DNA of 64,000 nt from Tsukamurella conjunctivitidis (GCF_007858475.1 NZ_VIGX01000002.1:62001-126000); one strand, 5' to 3'; counted from the first letter of the stretch, positions 1-10,327 are shown. The notes: generated by a model not told the origin, from the letters alone. Numbers and translations are program-made.

Positions 1-612
1 GAAGCTCTTGAGTAGTGCGAGGGTCGAGTCGGCGACGCGGCGGGCGCCCTCGTCGAAGGCGAAGTGCTCGGCCTCGTAGCGGTCCATGTAGTCGGCGAAC
101 TCGTCGTACGTCGCGGGGATGTTCGGGATCGCCATGTGCTTGCCGAGCGACTGGTAGTAGCGGACCGTCGCCAGCTTCTCGGCCTCGGTGAGCTCGCGCC
201 AGCCGTAGTCGGCGATCCACCGGACCGGCACCACGACGAAGGTGCACAGCACGTAGCGCATGTCGTCGTCGGAGATGTCGTACATCTTGTGCATCTGGTT
301 GATGCGCCGGATCGCGGACTTGCCCTCCGGGCTGGCGAAGCCCTTGAGCAGCGGGACCTCGAGGAGGAGCGCGGTGTCGTCGTAGCGTTTCTGGACCCGC
401 TCGGTGAACTCGCCAGTGTCGGCCAACAGGCGGCCGATGCTGGGCACCGCGTACGTCCGGAACAACGCGAAGCTCAGTGCCTGGGTGATGTCCCACGGGA
501 AGTCGTAGGTCCCGAGGTTCCGGGAGATCTCGACGAAGTCGGTCTCCGGGTCCAGGCCGCGGTTGCGGTCGATCTTCCAGGGCCGCAGCGAGCGGGCCGC
601 AGGTAACTGCAT
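1..612 (-). CDS. Oxygenase MpaB family protein (DUF2236), 3' end cut by window edge
   Basis: The frame is open from the ATG at 610-612 down to base 1 (204 codons, no stop), so the C-terminus lies outside the window. The translation starts MQLPAARSLRPWKIDRN and holds the NQMHKMYDISDDDMRYVL and ADYGWRELTEAEKLAT stretches that I recognise from the MpaB/latex-clearing-protein-like oxygenase family, a helical haem-binding fold. The family is broadly annotated as oxygenase, and the substrate is unknown. Two palindromes lie just upstream, one over the likely -10, so the gene is probably repressor-controlled. No partner gene is visible on this side. Confidence 0.75.
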   Translation of the reverse strand, partial: MQLPAARSLRPWKIDRNRGLDPETDFVEISRNLGTYDFPWDITQALSFALFRTYAVPSIGRLLADTGEFTERVQKRYDDTALLLEVPLLKGFASPEGKSAIRRINQMHKMYDISDDDMRYVLCTFVVVPVRWIADYGWRELTEAEKLATVRYYQSLGKHMAIPNIPATYDEFADYMDRYEAEHFAFDEGARRVADSTLALLKSF

Positions 613-638
613 GACGTCTCCTCCGTGGGCTGACCTCA

Positions 639-658
639 CTGTAAGTCGACTTATACAG
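639..658. promoter_or_regulatory. Palindrome over the -10 of the MpaB-family gene
   Basis: TAAGTCGACTTA (642-653) is a perfect 12-bp palindrome inside a CTGT...ACAG frame. Read on the minus strand it overlaps a TATAAG -10-like hexamer about 40 nt before the oxygenase start. This is the usual geometry of a TetR-type or similar repressor site. No regulator gene is adjacent in the window. Confidence 0.45.
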
Positions 659-669
659 ATGTGCAAGAG

Positions 670-686
670 GTCACACTCGGTGTGAC
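670..686. promoter_or_regulatory. Inverted repeat GTCACAC-TCG-GTGTGAC
   Basis: Perfect 7-bp arms with a 3-nt spacer between the oxygenase and parD. It resembles a CRP site with the half-sites turned inside out, so it is not called CRP. It could be an operator for either divergent gene. Confidence 0.35.
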
Positions 687-718
687 AACGTGCGTGGCCT
701 GGACCTGATGGCCACATG

Positions 719-744
719 TACCAATCATTGGTAATCTGCGGGAC
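719..744 (+). promoter_or_regulatory. parDE promoter and operator (leaderless)
   Basis: TACCAATCATTGGTA (719-733) is a 15-bp palindrome with 7-bp arms around a central C. Its last two bases begin the -10 hexamer TAATCT (732-737), which is followed by 7 nt and the parD ATG. Antitoxins of this class bind palindromes over their own promoter, so autorepression by ParD or the ParDE complex is the natural reading. Confidence 0.6.
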
Positions 745-978
745 ATGGCGACGAACACTTCGATCAGCCTCGATGACCACATGACCGAGTTCCTCGCTCG
801 AGAGGTGGCGACGGGCCGCTACCGATCCGCGAGCGAGGTCGTCCGTGCGGGACTCCGCATGCTCGAGGATCACGAGACCCGAATGGCCTCGCTCCGCGAC
901 GCATTGATCGCCGGCGAGCAGAGCGGTGACCCGGAGCCCTTCGACTTCGACGACTTCTTCGCCGCCAAGAAAGCGTGA
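745..978 (+). CDS. parD: ParD-type ribbon-helix-helix antitoxin
   Basis: 77 aa, the usual ParD size. The N-terminal half (TSISLDDHMTEFLAREVATG, then RYRSASEVVRAGLRMLEDHE) is a typical ribbon-helix-helix DNA-binding region. The acidic tail EPFDFDDFFAAKK is the part that normally wraps the toxin. The stop overlaps the toxin GTG by 4 nt, so the two are translationally coupled. There is no Shine-Dalgarno; the -10 box sits 7 nt before the ATG. The role is to neutralise ParE and repress the operon. Confidence 0.88.
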   Translation: MATNTSISLDDHMTEFLAREVATGRYRSASEVVRAGLRMLEDHETRMASLRDALIAGEQSGDPEPFDFDDFFAAKKA

Positions 979-1265
979 ACGCGTTTCGGCTCACCCCTGC
1001 CGCGCGGCACGACCTCTCCTCGATCTGGGATTACACGGAGGAGCGCTGGGACGTTCGGCAGGCGGAGGCGTACCTCGTCGAGATCCGTGCCGCGATCGAG
1101 CGCATTGCCGAGGATCCCGACCGGGGTCGGGCGTGCGACGACGTCCGTGACGGCTATCGGCGATACGCGATCGGGAGCCACCTGATCTTCTATCGAGCAC
1201 GCAGCGGTGGGATCGATGTCGTCCGCGTCCTGCATCAGCGCATGGACCCCACGCGGCACCTCTGA
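975..1265 (+). CDS. parE: ParE/RelE-superfamily toxin
   Basis: 96 aa starting at a GTG that overlaps the antitoxin stop (GTGA). The sequence follows the ParE pattern: LTPAARHDLSSIWDYTEERW at the start, DPDRGRACDDVRDGYRRYAI in the middle, then HLIFYRARSGGIDVVRVLHQ and a C-terminal MDPTRHL. ParE members poison DNA gyrase; this is family knowledge and was not tested here. The proteins are intact, so the module could be functional. Chromosomal ParDE pairs are common in this order. Confidence 0.88.
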   Translation: MNAFRLTPAARHDLSSIWDYTEERWDVRQAEAYLVEIRAAIERIAEDPDRGRACDDVRDGYRRYAIGSHLIFYRARSGGIDVVRVLHQRMDPTRHL

Positions 1266-1272
1266 CGGAGCT

Positions 1273-2862
<1,590 letters not shown>

Positions 2863-2886
2863 GCCGGTCGCCCGGACGGCGAGCGG

Positions 2887-3522
2887 TCAGTCATCGAGGT
2901 CGACGGTGACGTTCGGCTTCGACATCTCCCGCCGGTAGCCGACGATCCCGACGATCGTGCCGACCACCAGCATGACGATCATCCCGCGCAGCGCCCAGTC
3001 GAGGACCCACTTGTAGTCCTGCAGCGCGGACGAGGCGTAGTAGCCCACGAGCAGCAGGAACGGCGCCCAGATCAGCGAGCCCAGAACCGAGGCGACGGTG
3101 AACTTCCGCTTGTCCATGCCGACCGCGCCGGCGACCAGCGGGCACAGCGTGCGGACCCACGGGATCCAGCGGGCGATGAGCACGGAGAAGAATCCGTGCT
3201 TGTCCATCAGCTCCTTGACCCGGTGCAGGTTGTGCGCGTTGAGATACCGGCCGTCCTTCTTGGCGAGCACGTGATCGCCCATTCTGACGCCGATGCCGTA
3301 GCCCACGTGGTTACCGGCGATCGCTGCGAGGAACGCGGCCACCGCGAGGCCCCAGACGGACATCGCCGAGTGGCCGGTGGTCGCCATCGCGAGCCCCGCG
3401 GTGAGGAGCAGCGAGTCGCCGGGCAGGAACAGTCCGATGATGAAGGCGCACTCGCAGAAGACGAACCCGGCCACGACGAGCCAGATCATCACCGGCCCGG
3501 CGGTCTGGACGAATTCGAGCAC
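2887..3522 (-). CDS. DedA family membrane protein
   Basis: 211 aa from the GTG at 3520-3522. An open frame reaches further upstream to 3594, but that would overlap the preceding dedA by 64 nt, so the GTG 8 nt after its stop was chosen. It carries the DedA hallmarks FCECAFIIGLFLPGDSLLLTAG and the ARWIPWVRTLCPLVAGAVGM motif, with about five hydrophobic segments. DedA proteins act in membrane homeostasis, probably as lipid scramblase or flippase-like transporters. A DedA gene (Rv0364) lies next to fba in M. tuberculosis, as here. Confidence 0.85.
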   Translation of the reverse strand: MLEFVQTAGPVMIWLVVAGFVFCECAFIIGLFLPGDSLLLTAGLAMATTGHSAMSVWGLAVAAFLAAIAGNHVGYGIGVRMGDHVLAKKDGRYLNAHNLHRVKELMDKHGFFSVLIARWIPWVRTLCPLVAGAVGMDKRKFTVASVLGSLIWAPFLLLVGYYASSALQDYKWVLDWALRGMIVMLVVGTIVGIVGYRREMSKPNVTVDLDD

Positions 3523-3530
3523 GGACGGGC

Positions 3531-4253
3531 CTAGGCGCCGGAATCGGCGGCAGCGGCGCGCCGCCCCGCGAGGTACTTCTTCGCGACGCCCCACACGATC
3601 GGCAACACCGAGACCAGCACGATGCCGATGAAGATCTTGTCGATGTTCTCGCGGACCCAGTCGATCTTGCCGAGCCAGACGCCGAGCAGCAGGATGCCGT
3701 CGGCCCAGATCACGGCGCCCACCGCGTTCCAGATGACGAACTTGGCGTAGTGCATCTTCGCGGCGCCGGCGGCGATCGGCGCGAAGGTGCGCACGAACGG
3801 CACGAAGCGGGCGAGGATCAGCGTCGCGGGGCCGTACTTCTCGAAGAACTCGTGCGACTCGTCGAGGTACTTGGTCTTGAGGAAACGCGCATCGGGCTTG
3901 AAGAACTTCTCGCCGCCGAACCGGCCGATGAAGTAGCCCACTTGCGAGCCGAGGATCGCCGCGATGGGCGTCGCGATCAGCAGCACCGGCAGCGACATCG
4001 CCGAGCCGGTGTACGTCGCCTCGCCGACGGCGGTGCCGGTCCCGGCGGCGGTCAGCAGGCCGGCGACGAACAGCAGCGAGTCACCCGGGAGCACCGGGAA
4101 CAGCACGCCGGATTCGATGAACACCACCAGCAGCAGGCCCACGAGGGCGATGCCGCCGAAGGCGTTGAGGACGGCCACCGGATCGGTGATGTCCTTGAGG
4201 GCGAACGCCTGCATGGTGGTCGAGGCGGCCAGAGTCAGGTCGTTGAGAGGCAC
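3531..4253 (-). CDS. DedA family membrane protein, second copy
   Basis: 240 aa with the DedA motif ESGVLFPVLPGDSLLFVAGL near residues 47-66 and ARFVPFVRTFAPIAAGAAKM later, followed by hydrophobic helices. It is clearly homologous to the next gene but not near-identical. Both share the E-x(6)-PGDSLL and R-x-P-x-VR-T-x-x-P elements. The stop lies 8 nt before the downstream dedA start, so the two form a tandem pair read as one unit. The C-terminus ends in a short basic then alanine-rich tail. Confidence 0.87.
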   Translation of the reverse strand: MPLNDLTLAASTTMQAFALKDITDPVAVLNAFGGIALVGLLLVVFIESGVLFPVLPGDSLLFVAGLLTAAGTGTAVGEATYTGSAMSLPVLLIATPIAAILGSQVGYFIGRFGGEKFFKPDARFLKTKYLDESHEFFEKYGPATLILARFVPFVRTFAPIAAGAAKMHYAKFVIWNAVGAVIWADGILLLGVWLGKIDWVRENIDKIFIGIVLVSVLPIVWGVAKKYLAGRRAAAADSGA

Positions 4254-4284
4254 GCCGACCAGAATACCGGCCCGGACGCGGGTT

Positions 4285-6156
4285 CTACTTCAACAGTTCG
4301 TCGATGTAGCACCAGCGCCAGGACTCGCCCGGCTGGAAGCTGCGGATCACCGGGTGATTGGTGAGTTCGTGATGGACCGTCGCGTGCTTGCCCTCGGAGG
4401 AGTCGCAGCAGCCCACGTGTCCGCAGGTCAGGCACAGTCGCAGGGCGACGGGGTTCTGTCCGGATTCCACGCACTCGAGGCAGTCGGAGCTGAGCGGCAC
4501 CGGGTCGGCGAGTTCGTCCGAAACGCGAAGATGGTCACATTCGTCCTGCGCCCACGGCGGCGTGAGCAGTTCGGCCACCGCGATGCGCTCGCTGCGCACC
4601 GCCGAGACCTCCAGCATCGCCTCCTCCACGTCGAAGTTCGAGAGCACCTGCTCGAGCACCTCGTGATCGCCCTGGCCGGCGTCGCGCATCCGCAGCACCT
4701 CGTCGCGCTCGGCGGCGATCATCTGCAGCCGGACCGCGCGCAGCTGCGCGGCCGGGGTGTTCGCGGAGTCCGGGCCGAGGCGCTCCCAGAACGCCCGCTC
4801 GCGGTTGATGGTGTGCTCGCGCACCCCGTCGAGCACGGTGGCGGGGACGGTGTTCTCCGGACTCGCGGCGATCTCGTCGAGCCGCGCGAGGCCCGCGTTG
4901 AGTGCGGACCGCATCACGACGGCCTGCTGCAGGGCGTCGGTGCGGGCGTTCGGCCCCTGCACGCGCAGCAGTGTGGCGAGCGCGGGCAGCGTCGAGCCCT
5001 GGATCAGGAGGCTGCCCGCCACCACGACCATGGCGGCGAAGACGAGGACCTCGCGGTCGGGGAAGTCCATCGGGAGGATGAAGGCGGCGGCCAGGGTGAC
5101 CACGCCGCGCATCCCGGCCCAGGACAGCACCGTCGTCTCGCCGGCGGTGAGTCGTTCGTTCGCGTCGTCCACCTTGATCGCGATGAGGGCCGACGGCGCG
5201 CACCACACCATGCGCGCGAGGATCACCGTGAGCATCACGGCGACGCAGGTGGTGATGATGAGCGGCCAGCCGATGGGGGAGCGGTCAGCGCCCTCGAAGA
5301 TGGTCCGCATCTGCAGGCCGATGAGGAGGAAGACGGCGTTCTCGAGCAGGAACTGGATGGTGTTCCAGTTGATCCGCGCCGACATCCGGCCGATCGCCGT
5401 CTGGTCGGTGGGCGCCTTGTACGCGACGACGAGCCCCGCGACGACCGTCGCCACCACGCCCGACGCGTGGATGTGCTCCGCGGGCAGGTACGCGATCCAC
5501 GGGCTGATGAGGCTGATGCCGGTGGTGAGCACCGGATCCGTCAGGCGCCGGAGCGCGAACCGGATCAGCAGGGCGGCGGCCACGCCGCCGACCACGCCGC
5601 CGACCGCGCTGAGCGCGAACGAGCCCACCACCTGCCAGAATCCGATGGTGCCCGCGACCGCCGCGATGGCGGTGCGGAGCAGCACGATCGACGTCGCGTC
5701 GTTGAACAGCGACTCGCCTTCGAGCAGCGTCGTGACGCGGCGCGGCAGGCCGATGCGCCGGCCCACCGCCGTCGCCGCCACCGCATCGGGCGGCCCGACG
5801 ATGGCGCCCAGCGCCAGCCCGGCGGCGAACGGGATGTCCAGCAGGTACGACGCCACGACGCCGACGGCGGCGGCGGTGAACAGCACCAGCCCGACGGACA
5901 GCATCCCGATCGGGCGGATGTTCTCCTTGAAGTCGACGAGCGAGGCCTTCGACGCCGCCGCGTACAGCAGCGGCGGCAGCAACCCCAGCAACACCACGTC
6001 GGGGTTGAGCGGCACGTCGGGCACCGCGGGGATGAACGACGCCCCGATGCCGACCACCGTCAGCACCAACGGTGCGGCGAGACCGAGGCGATCACAGAAT
6101 GCACTGACCACCAGAACCGTGGCGACGAGGGCGACCAGCCCAACAGCGAGCTCCAT
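4285..6156 (-). CDS. Na+/H+ antiporter (CPA1) with C-terminal UBP-type zinc finger
   Basis: 623 aa. Residues 1 to about 415 are a CPA1/NhaP-like transporter: many hydrophobic helices, GAIVGPPDAVAATAV in the ion-binding region, EGESLFNDATSIVL and SWAGMRGVVTLAAA. A helical soluble linker follows. The last ~85 residues form a ubiquitin-hydrolase-type zinc finger (ZnF-UBP): DCLECVESGQN, LRLCLTCGHVGCCDSSEGKH, ATVHHELTNHPVI, WRWCYIDE. The Cys and His ligands are present. In eukaryotes this finger binds the C-terminus of ubiquitin; its role in a bacterial transporter is unknown. It is probably a cytoplasmic regulatory module. Confidence 0.88.
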   Translation of the reverse strand: MELAVGLVALVATVLVVSAFCDRLGLAAPLVLTVVGIGASFIPAVPDVPLNPDVVLLGLLPPLLYAAASKASLVDFKENIRPIGMLSVGLVLFTAAAVGVVASYLLDIPFAAGLALGAIVGPPDAVAATAVGRRIGLPRRVTTLLEGESLFNDATSIVLLRTAIAAVAGTIGFWQVVGSFALSAVGGVVGGVAAALLIRFALRRLTDPVLTTGISLISPWIAYLPAEHIHASGVVATVVAGLVVAYKAPTDQTAIGRMSARINWNTIQFLLENAVFLLIGLQMRTIFEGADRSPIGWPLIITTCVAVMLTVILARMVWCAPSALIAIKVDDANERLTAGETTVLSWAGMRGVVTLAAAFILPMDFPDREVLVFAAMVVVAGSLLIQGSTLPALATLLRVQGPNARTDALQQAVVMRSALNAGLARLDEIAASPENTVPATVLDGVREHTINRERAFWERLGPDSANTPAAQLRAVRLQMIAAERDEVLRMRDAGQGDHEVLEQVLSNFDVEEAMLEVSAVRSERIAVAELLTPPWAQDECDHLRVSDELADPVPLSSDCLECVESGQNPVALRLCLTCGHVGCCDSSEGKHATVHHELTNHPVIRSFQPGESWRWCYIDELLK

Positions 6157-6203
6157 GGGCGATAGTCTTTCACTGAAACGCCGAACCGCTCAGGAGGACA
6201 GAC

Positions 6204-7232
6204 ATGCCCATCGCAACCCCCGAGGCCTACCGGGAGATGCTGGACCGCGCCCGCGAGGGCGGCTACGCCTACCCGGCGATCAACTGCACGTCGAGCGAGA
6301 CGATCAACGCGGCGATCAAGGGCTTCGCCGATGCGGGCAGCGACGGCATCATCCAGTTCTCCACCGGCGGCGCCGAGTTCGGCTCCGGCCTGGCCGTCAA
6401 GGACATGGTGGTCGGTGCGGTCGCGCTCGCGGAGTTCGCGCACGTGGTGGCCGCGCAGTACGACGTGACGGTCGCGCTGCACACCGACCACTGCCCGAAG
6501 GACAAGCTCGATTCCTACGTGCGCCCGCTGCTCGCCATCTCGCAGGAGCGGGTGGACAAGGGCCAGAACCCGCTGTTCCAGTCCCACATGTGGGACGGCT
6601 CGGCCGTGCCGCTGGACGAGAACCTCGAGATCGCGCAGGAACTGCTGGCGAAGTCGAAGGCCGCGAAGATCATCCTCGAGATCGAGATCGGCGTGGTCGG
6701 CGGCGAGGAGGACGGCGTCGAGAACGAGATCAACGACAAGCTGTTCACCAGCAACGAGGACTTCGCGAAGACCGTCGACGCGCTGGGGGCCGAGGGCTAC
6801 CTGCTCGCCGCGACGTTCGGCAACGTCCACGGCGTGTACAAGCCGGGCAACGTGAAGCTGCGGCCCGAGGTCCTCCGCGACGGCCAGACCGTCGCCTCGG
6901 AGAAGCTTGGCCTGCCCGCGGGCAGCAAGCCCTTCGACTTCGTCTTCCACGGCGGTTCGGGCTCGCTGAAGAGCGAGATCGAGGAGTCGCTGAGCTACGG
7001 CGTGGTGAAGATGAACGTCGACACCGATACCCAGTACGCGTTCACCCGTCCGGTCGCGGGGCACATGTTCAGCAATTACGACGGGGTCCTCAAGATCGAC
7101 GGCGAGGTCGGCAACAAGAAGACCTACGATCCGCGGTCCTACCTGAAGAAGGCCGAGACCGCGATGGCTGAGCGTGTGGTGGAGGCGTGCAACGACCTGC
7201 ACTCCGCCGGCAAGTCGATCAGCAAGAAGTAG
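6204..7232 (+). CDS. fba: Class II fructose-bisphosphate aldolase
   Basis: 342 aa, the usual length of mycobacterial class II aldolase. It cleaves fructose 1,6-bisphosphate in glycolysis and forms it in gluconeogenesis, using zinc. Visible elements: VALHTDHCPKDKLDSYVRPL with the catalytic Asp and a zinc His, GNVHGVYKPGNVKL and FVFHGGSGS with further zinc His residues, and the phosphate-binding Gly/Ser loops. AGGAGG lies 8 nt before the ATG and a TAGTCT -10 candidate at 6163-6168. The neighbours match the M. tuberculosis fba locus. Confidence 0.95.
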   Translation: MPIATPEAYREMLDRAREGGYAYPAINCTSSETINAAIKGFADAGSDGIIQFSTGGAEFGSGLAVKDMVVGAVALAEFAHVVAAQYDVTVALHTDHCPKDKLDSYVRPLLAISQERVDKGQNPLFQSHMWDGSAVPLDENLEIAQELLAKSKAAKIILEIEIGVVGGEEDGVENEINDKLFTSNEDFAKTVDALGAEGYLLAATFGNVHGVYKPGNVKLRPEVLRDGQTVASEKLGLPAGSKPFDFVFHGGSGSLKSEIEESLSYGVVKMNVDTDTQYAFTRPVAGHMFSNYDGVLKIDGEVGNKKTYDPRSYLKKAETAMAERVVEACNDLHSAGKSISKK

Positions 7233-7233
7233 C

Positions 7234-7758
7234 TCAGGCCAGGGCCAGTCCGAGGAGGACGGCCAGGACCAGCACGATCATGGCCGCGGCCGCCGCCCAT
7301 TCCGGGCCGGTGAGCCGCGGCCGTGCGCGTTTCGGAGCGGAGTCGTGCGCCGGCGGGACCGCCGGCGCTGCGGGCGCCGCCCCGGCGGGGGGCGCGGGCC
7401 GGGCGGGCGCGTGCGGCGCCTGCGCGGGCCGGGGCTGCTGCGCGCGCGCCTGCTGAGCGGGCGGCCGGTGCTGCTGCGGGCCGTGCGGTGTGTGCGGGCG
7501 CGGCGCCATCCGGTGCGGGGCCGCCATGGGCGGGGTCGCCGTGCGCCGCGGAGGCGTCACGCGACCCGCGCCGCGCGCGATCCGGTCGGTCCGGGGCGTC
7601 TGCCGTTCCGGCACCTCGGAGTACGCGAGCTTGGGCTCCGACGGTGCCGGCCGCGGCCCCGGCGCGGCCGGAGTCCCGGTCTGGGGTGCGGTCGTGGGCG
7701 CGGCCTGCGGCGCGGGTTTCGGGTTGCGGAGAGTGGGCTTGTCCGACGGGGTGCTCAT
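7234..7758 (-). CDS. Pro/Ala-rich protein with one C-terminal membrane anchor
   Basis: 174 aa starting MSTPSDKPTLRNPK. Almost the whole chain is proline, alanine, arginine and glutamine, so it is probably disordered. It ends in one hydrophobic helix (AAAAAMIVLVLAVLLGLALA), which gives a tail-anchored topology. The start overlaps the stop of the upstream gene (ATGA), so the two are co-translated, and the end is 1 nt from the convergent fba. I recognise no domain. Pairing with the next gene suggests a shared envelope role. Confidence 0.6.
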   Translation of the reverse strand: MSTPSDKPTLRNPKPAPQAAPTTAPQTGTPAAPGPRPAPSEPKLAYSEVPERQTPRTDRIARGAGRVTPPRRTATPPMAAPHRMAPRPHTPHGPQQHRPPAQQARAQQPRPAQAPHAPARPAPPAGAAPAAPAVPPAHDSAPKRARPRLTGPEWAAAAAMIVLVLAVLLGLALA

Positions 7759-9755
7759 CGCGCTCCGACCCGGGTGCACACCTTCCAGGTGTCCGCGTCC
7801 TTCTCCAGGGTCAGCGTGTTGCGCACCTTCGCGCTGGGGTTGTTCGCGTAGTGCACCTGGACCTGCACCTCGGCCTTGTCGCCGCGTACCTCCACCGCCT
7901 GCAGCCCGTCGAGCTCGGGGAGCAGGCCGTCGGCCTTGGCGTTGCCGTAGACGCGCTGCCACTGACCGTCGTCCATGCCCGCGTAGTAGGTCTGGGCGTT
8001 GCCGCAGGTCTGCTCGCGCAGCGCGGCGAGATCGCCGCGGCCCACGGCGTCGATGAACGACGTCGTCGCGGTGGCCGCCTGCTGCCGAGGATCGCTCGAC
8101 GAACCCGACCCCGACTTGGGCACGAGCAGCAGGATCGCGCCGACGATGACCACGACCGCCACCACCGCGGCCGCGACGATCCACAGCGTGCGCCTGCTCT
8201 TCGGCGGCGCGTCCTGCCCGCCGGACGGGGCGTAGTACTCGGGCGACGGCCGCTCCGCCTGCGGGGCCTCGGCGGCCGCGGGCGGCGCGGGCTCGGGTGC
8301 GGACGGCGTCGGCGCGTCGGGGGCTCCGGAGGCTCCGGCCAGCGGTGAGAGCGGCAGCACCTCGGTCTCGGGCGTCGCGTCCGGCAGCTCGTTCTGCTCG
8401 GTGTCGATGGTGGCCTGGTCGGGCCGCGGCGCGGTCGGGATCGCCGTCGTCGCGGCGGCGTCGTCGCTCCCGCGCGCCTCGTCCTCGCGCGCCTCGGTCT
8501 CCTCCGGCGCGGACGCAGCGGTTTCGACCGGCCCGACGGTGCGCAACGGCGATGCCGCTTCGTCGCTCCCCCCGTCGGTCTCCGGCTCGTCCGCTTCCGC
8601 CTCGCCCGCAGTGGCGTCCTCGGTGCCGTCCTGAGCATCGGCGTCAGCGGTCGGCGCGTCCGCGGTCTCGCTGTCGGCGGTCGGCTCGTCGTCGGTGCCG
8701 GGCTCCGGCGTGGCGTCACCCTCACCCTCGGGCTCGGACTCGTCGGTCTCCGGTGCGGCGTCCTGGCGGTCGCCCGCGAGCGCTGCGGCGCCGGCGACCA
8801 CCGCGGCGGTTCCCGCGACGCCGACAGTCGCAGCGCCGACCGACGGTCCGTCGTCGGCGTCCTCCGTGCCGTCCGGGTCGTCCACGGCCTCGGCCTCCTC
8901 GGCCTCGGCCTCCTCGGTCGCCTCAGCCTCGGCTTCAACCTCGTCGGTTCCGGCGGTCTCCTCGGTCGCGTCGCTCTCCGACTCCGCAGTGTCGTCGGTC
9001 TGCGGGTCCGTGGCCTCGTCGGTGACGGGCTCGGCGGCCGTTTCGTCGGCGCTCGGGTCCGCGCTCTCCTGGTCCGGGCCCGCCTCCGCGACGGCCGGCG
9101 CGTCCTCGGCGGGCTCCTCGGGAGCCTCCTCGTCGGGACGGCTCTGCGCGGCGAAAGCGGTGGTCTCGGCGGTGCTGGGGCGTTGCGCGACGGGCAGCAC
9201 GGTGGTCTCCGACTCGTCGGCGCCGGGGGAAGTGGTCACCACCGGCCCGACGGTGCGCAACGGCGACGCCGCCTCCTCGTTCGTGCCCGTCTCTTCGTCC
9301 TCTGTGCCCGTCTCGGCGTCGGCAGGAGCCTCGCTCTCCGCGTCCTCGCCGGCCGAGCTCTCCGCCGCGCCCTCGTCCTCGGCGTCCGCAGCGGCACCGT
9401 CGTCCGCAGCAGCGGAGGCGTCCTCGTCGCCCAGCCCGCGACCGGCGGCGGGCAGCACCCGCGTCTCGGCCTCGGACGCGCCGGACGGACCGGGGGTGGC
9501 GGCACCGTCGACGGGGATGGCGGTGGTCTCGGCCTCACCGGGCGACGGCGCCGGGGCGGTGTCCTCGACGAGCTTCGCGAGGGAATCGGAGTGCGAGGGC
9601 GTCACCGCGTCCGCGGGCGCGCTGCCCAGCGTGCCGGCGGTCTCGGCCTGGTGGTCGTGCAGCGGGGCGGCGGGCCAGGACGCCAGGCGTCCGCGCAGGT
9701 CACGAAGTCGAGACAGGGGTCCCCGGTTGTCGTCCCGCGCCATCGCCTCTGCCAT
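7755..9755 (-). CDS. Long acidic protein with one TM helix and extracytoplasmic Rv0361-like domain
   Basis: About 666 aa from the ATG at 9753-9755 (an ATG four codons later is as likely). Roughly 530 N-terminal residues are Ala/Glu/Asp/Thr-rich low complexity, with the unit ASPLRTVGPV occurring twice. Then comes RRTLWIVAAAVVAVVVIV (the TM) and a ~120-residue outer domain with two Cys: EQTCGNAQTYYAGM and DTWKVCTRV. That domain resembles Rv0361/DUF4878-type NTF2-like domains and is related to the protein at 23171-23638. Rv0361 sits near fba in M. tuberculosis, supporting orthology of the end domain. Function unknown. Confidence 0.65.
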   Translation of the reverse strand: MAEAMARDDNRGPLSRLRDLRGRLASWPAAPLHDHQAETAGTLGSAPADAVTPSHSDSLAKLVEDTAPAPSPGEAETTAIPVDGAATPGPSGASEAETRVLPAAGRGLGDEDASAAADDGAAADAEDEGAAESSAGEDAESEAPADAETGTEDEETGTNEEAASPLRTVGPVVTTSPGADESETTVLPVAQRPSTAETTAFAAQSRPDEEAPEEPAEDAPAVAEAGPDQESADPSADETAAEPVTDEATDPQTDDTAESESDATEETAGTDEVEAEAEATEEAEAEEAEAVDDPDGTEDADDGPSVGAATVGVAGTAAVVAGAAALAGDRQDAAPETDESEPEGEGDATPEPGTDDEPTADSETADAPTADADAQDGTEDATAGEAEADEPETDGGSDEAASPLRTVGPVETAASAPEETEAREDEARGSDDAAATTAIPTAPRPDQATIDTEQNELPDATPETEVLPLSPLAGASGAPDAPTPSAPEPAPPAAAEAPQAERPSPEYYAPSGGQDAPPKSRRTLWIVAAAVVAVVVIVGAILLLVPKSGSGSSSDPRQQAATATTSFIDAVGRGDLAALREQTCGNAQTYYAGMDDGQWQRVYGNAKADGLLPELDGLQAVEVRGDKAEVQVQVHYANNPSAKVRNTLTLEKDADTWKVCTRVGAR

Positions 9756-9907
9756 CCCCTCGCTCGTGAATCGTTCCTCCTCCGCGGCGGCGCGCCGCAC
9801 GCGGAACACTTGACACCCTAGCGGGCGCGTACGCGCGGAGACCGGCCCATCGCCCCGCGTCGCACGTCGTCCGCCCGTGCCCCCGCGCAGCATGGAAGAC
9901 TGGAGCA

Positions 9908-10327
9908 ATGACGTCCTTCGGAGATCTCCTCGGCCCGCCCCCGGTCCTGCTCGACATCGACGAAGAGCCGGAACTGCAACTGCATCAGGGCCGCCCGGCG
10001 GTCGAGGTCGCCGCCGATGCGCCGACCTCGTCGCTCGCGTGGGCCGTGCTCGCGGAGAGCGCGCTCGAGGACGGCCAGGCCGTCACCGCGTACGCCTACG
10101 CACGCACCGGCTATCACCGCGGCCTCGACCAGTTGCGTCGCCAGGGCTGGCGGGGCTTCGGTCCCGTGCCCTACAGCCACGAGAACAATCGCGGCTTCCT
10201 GCGAGCCGTGGCCGCCCTGGCTCGCGCCGCCCAGTCGATCGGCGAGGAAGACGAGTACCTCCGCTGCCTGGACCTGTTGAACGACTGTGACCCCGAAGCC
10301 GCCGGCGCCCTCGGACTCGGCGCGTAG
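9908..10327 (+). CDS. DUF3151 family protein
   Basis: 139 aa, acidic at the N-terminus (LLGPPPVLLDIDEEPELQLH), then alanine-rich helices with WAVLAESAL, AYAYARTGYHRGLDQLRR and GWRGFGPVPYSHENNRGFLR. These are features of DUF3151, whose M. tuberculosis member is Rv0360c. The tandem-helix pattern looks like a small TPR-like fold. No enzymatic motif is visible. It overlaps the next gene by 41 nt, so they are likely co-translated. Function unknown; conservation within the order suggests a housekeeping role. Confidence 0.8.
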   Translation: MTSFGDLLGPPPVLLDIDEEPELQLHQGRPAVEVAADAPTSSLAWAVLAESALEDGQAVTAYAYARTGYHRGLDQLRRQGWRGFGPVPYSHENNRGFLRAVAALARAAQSIGEEDEYLRCLDLLNDCDPEAAGALGLGA

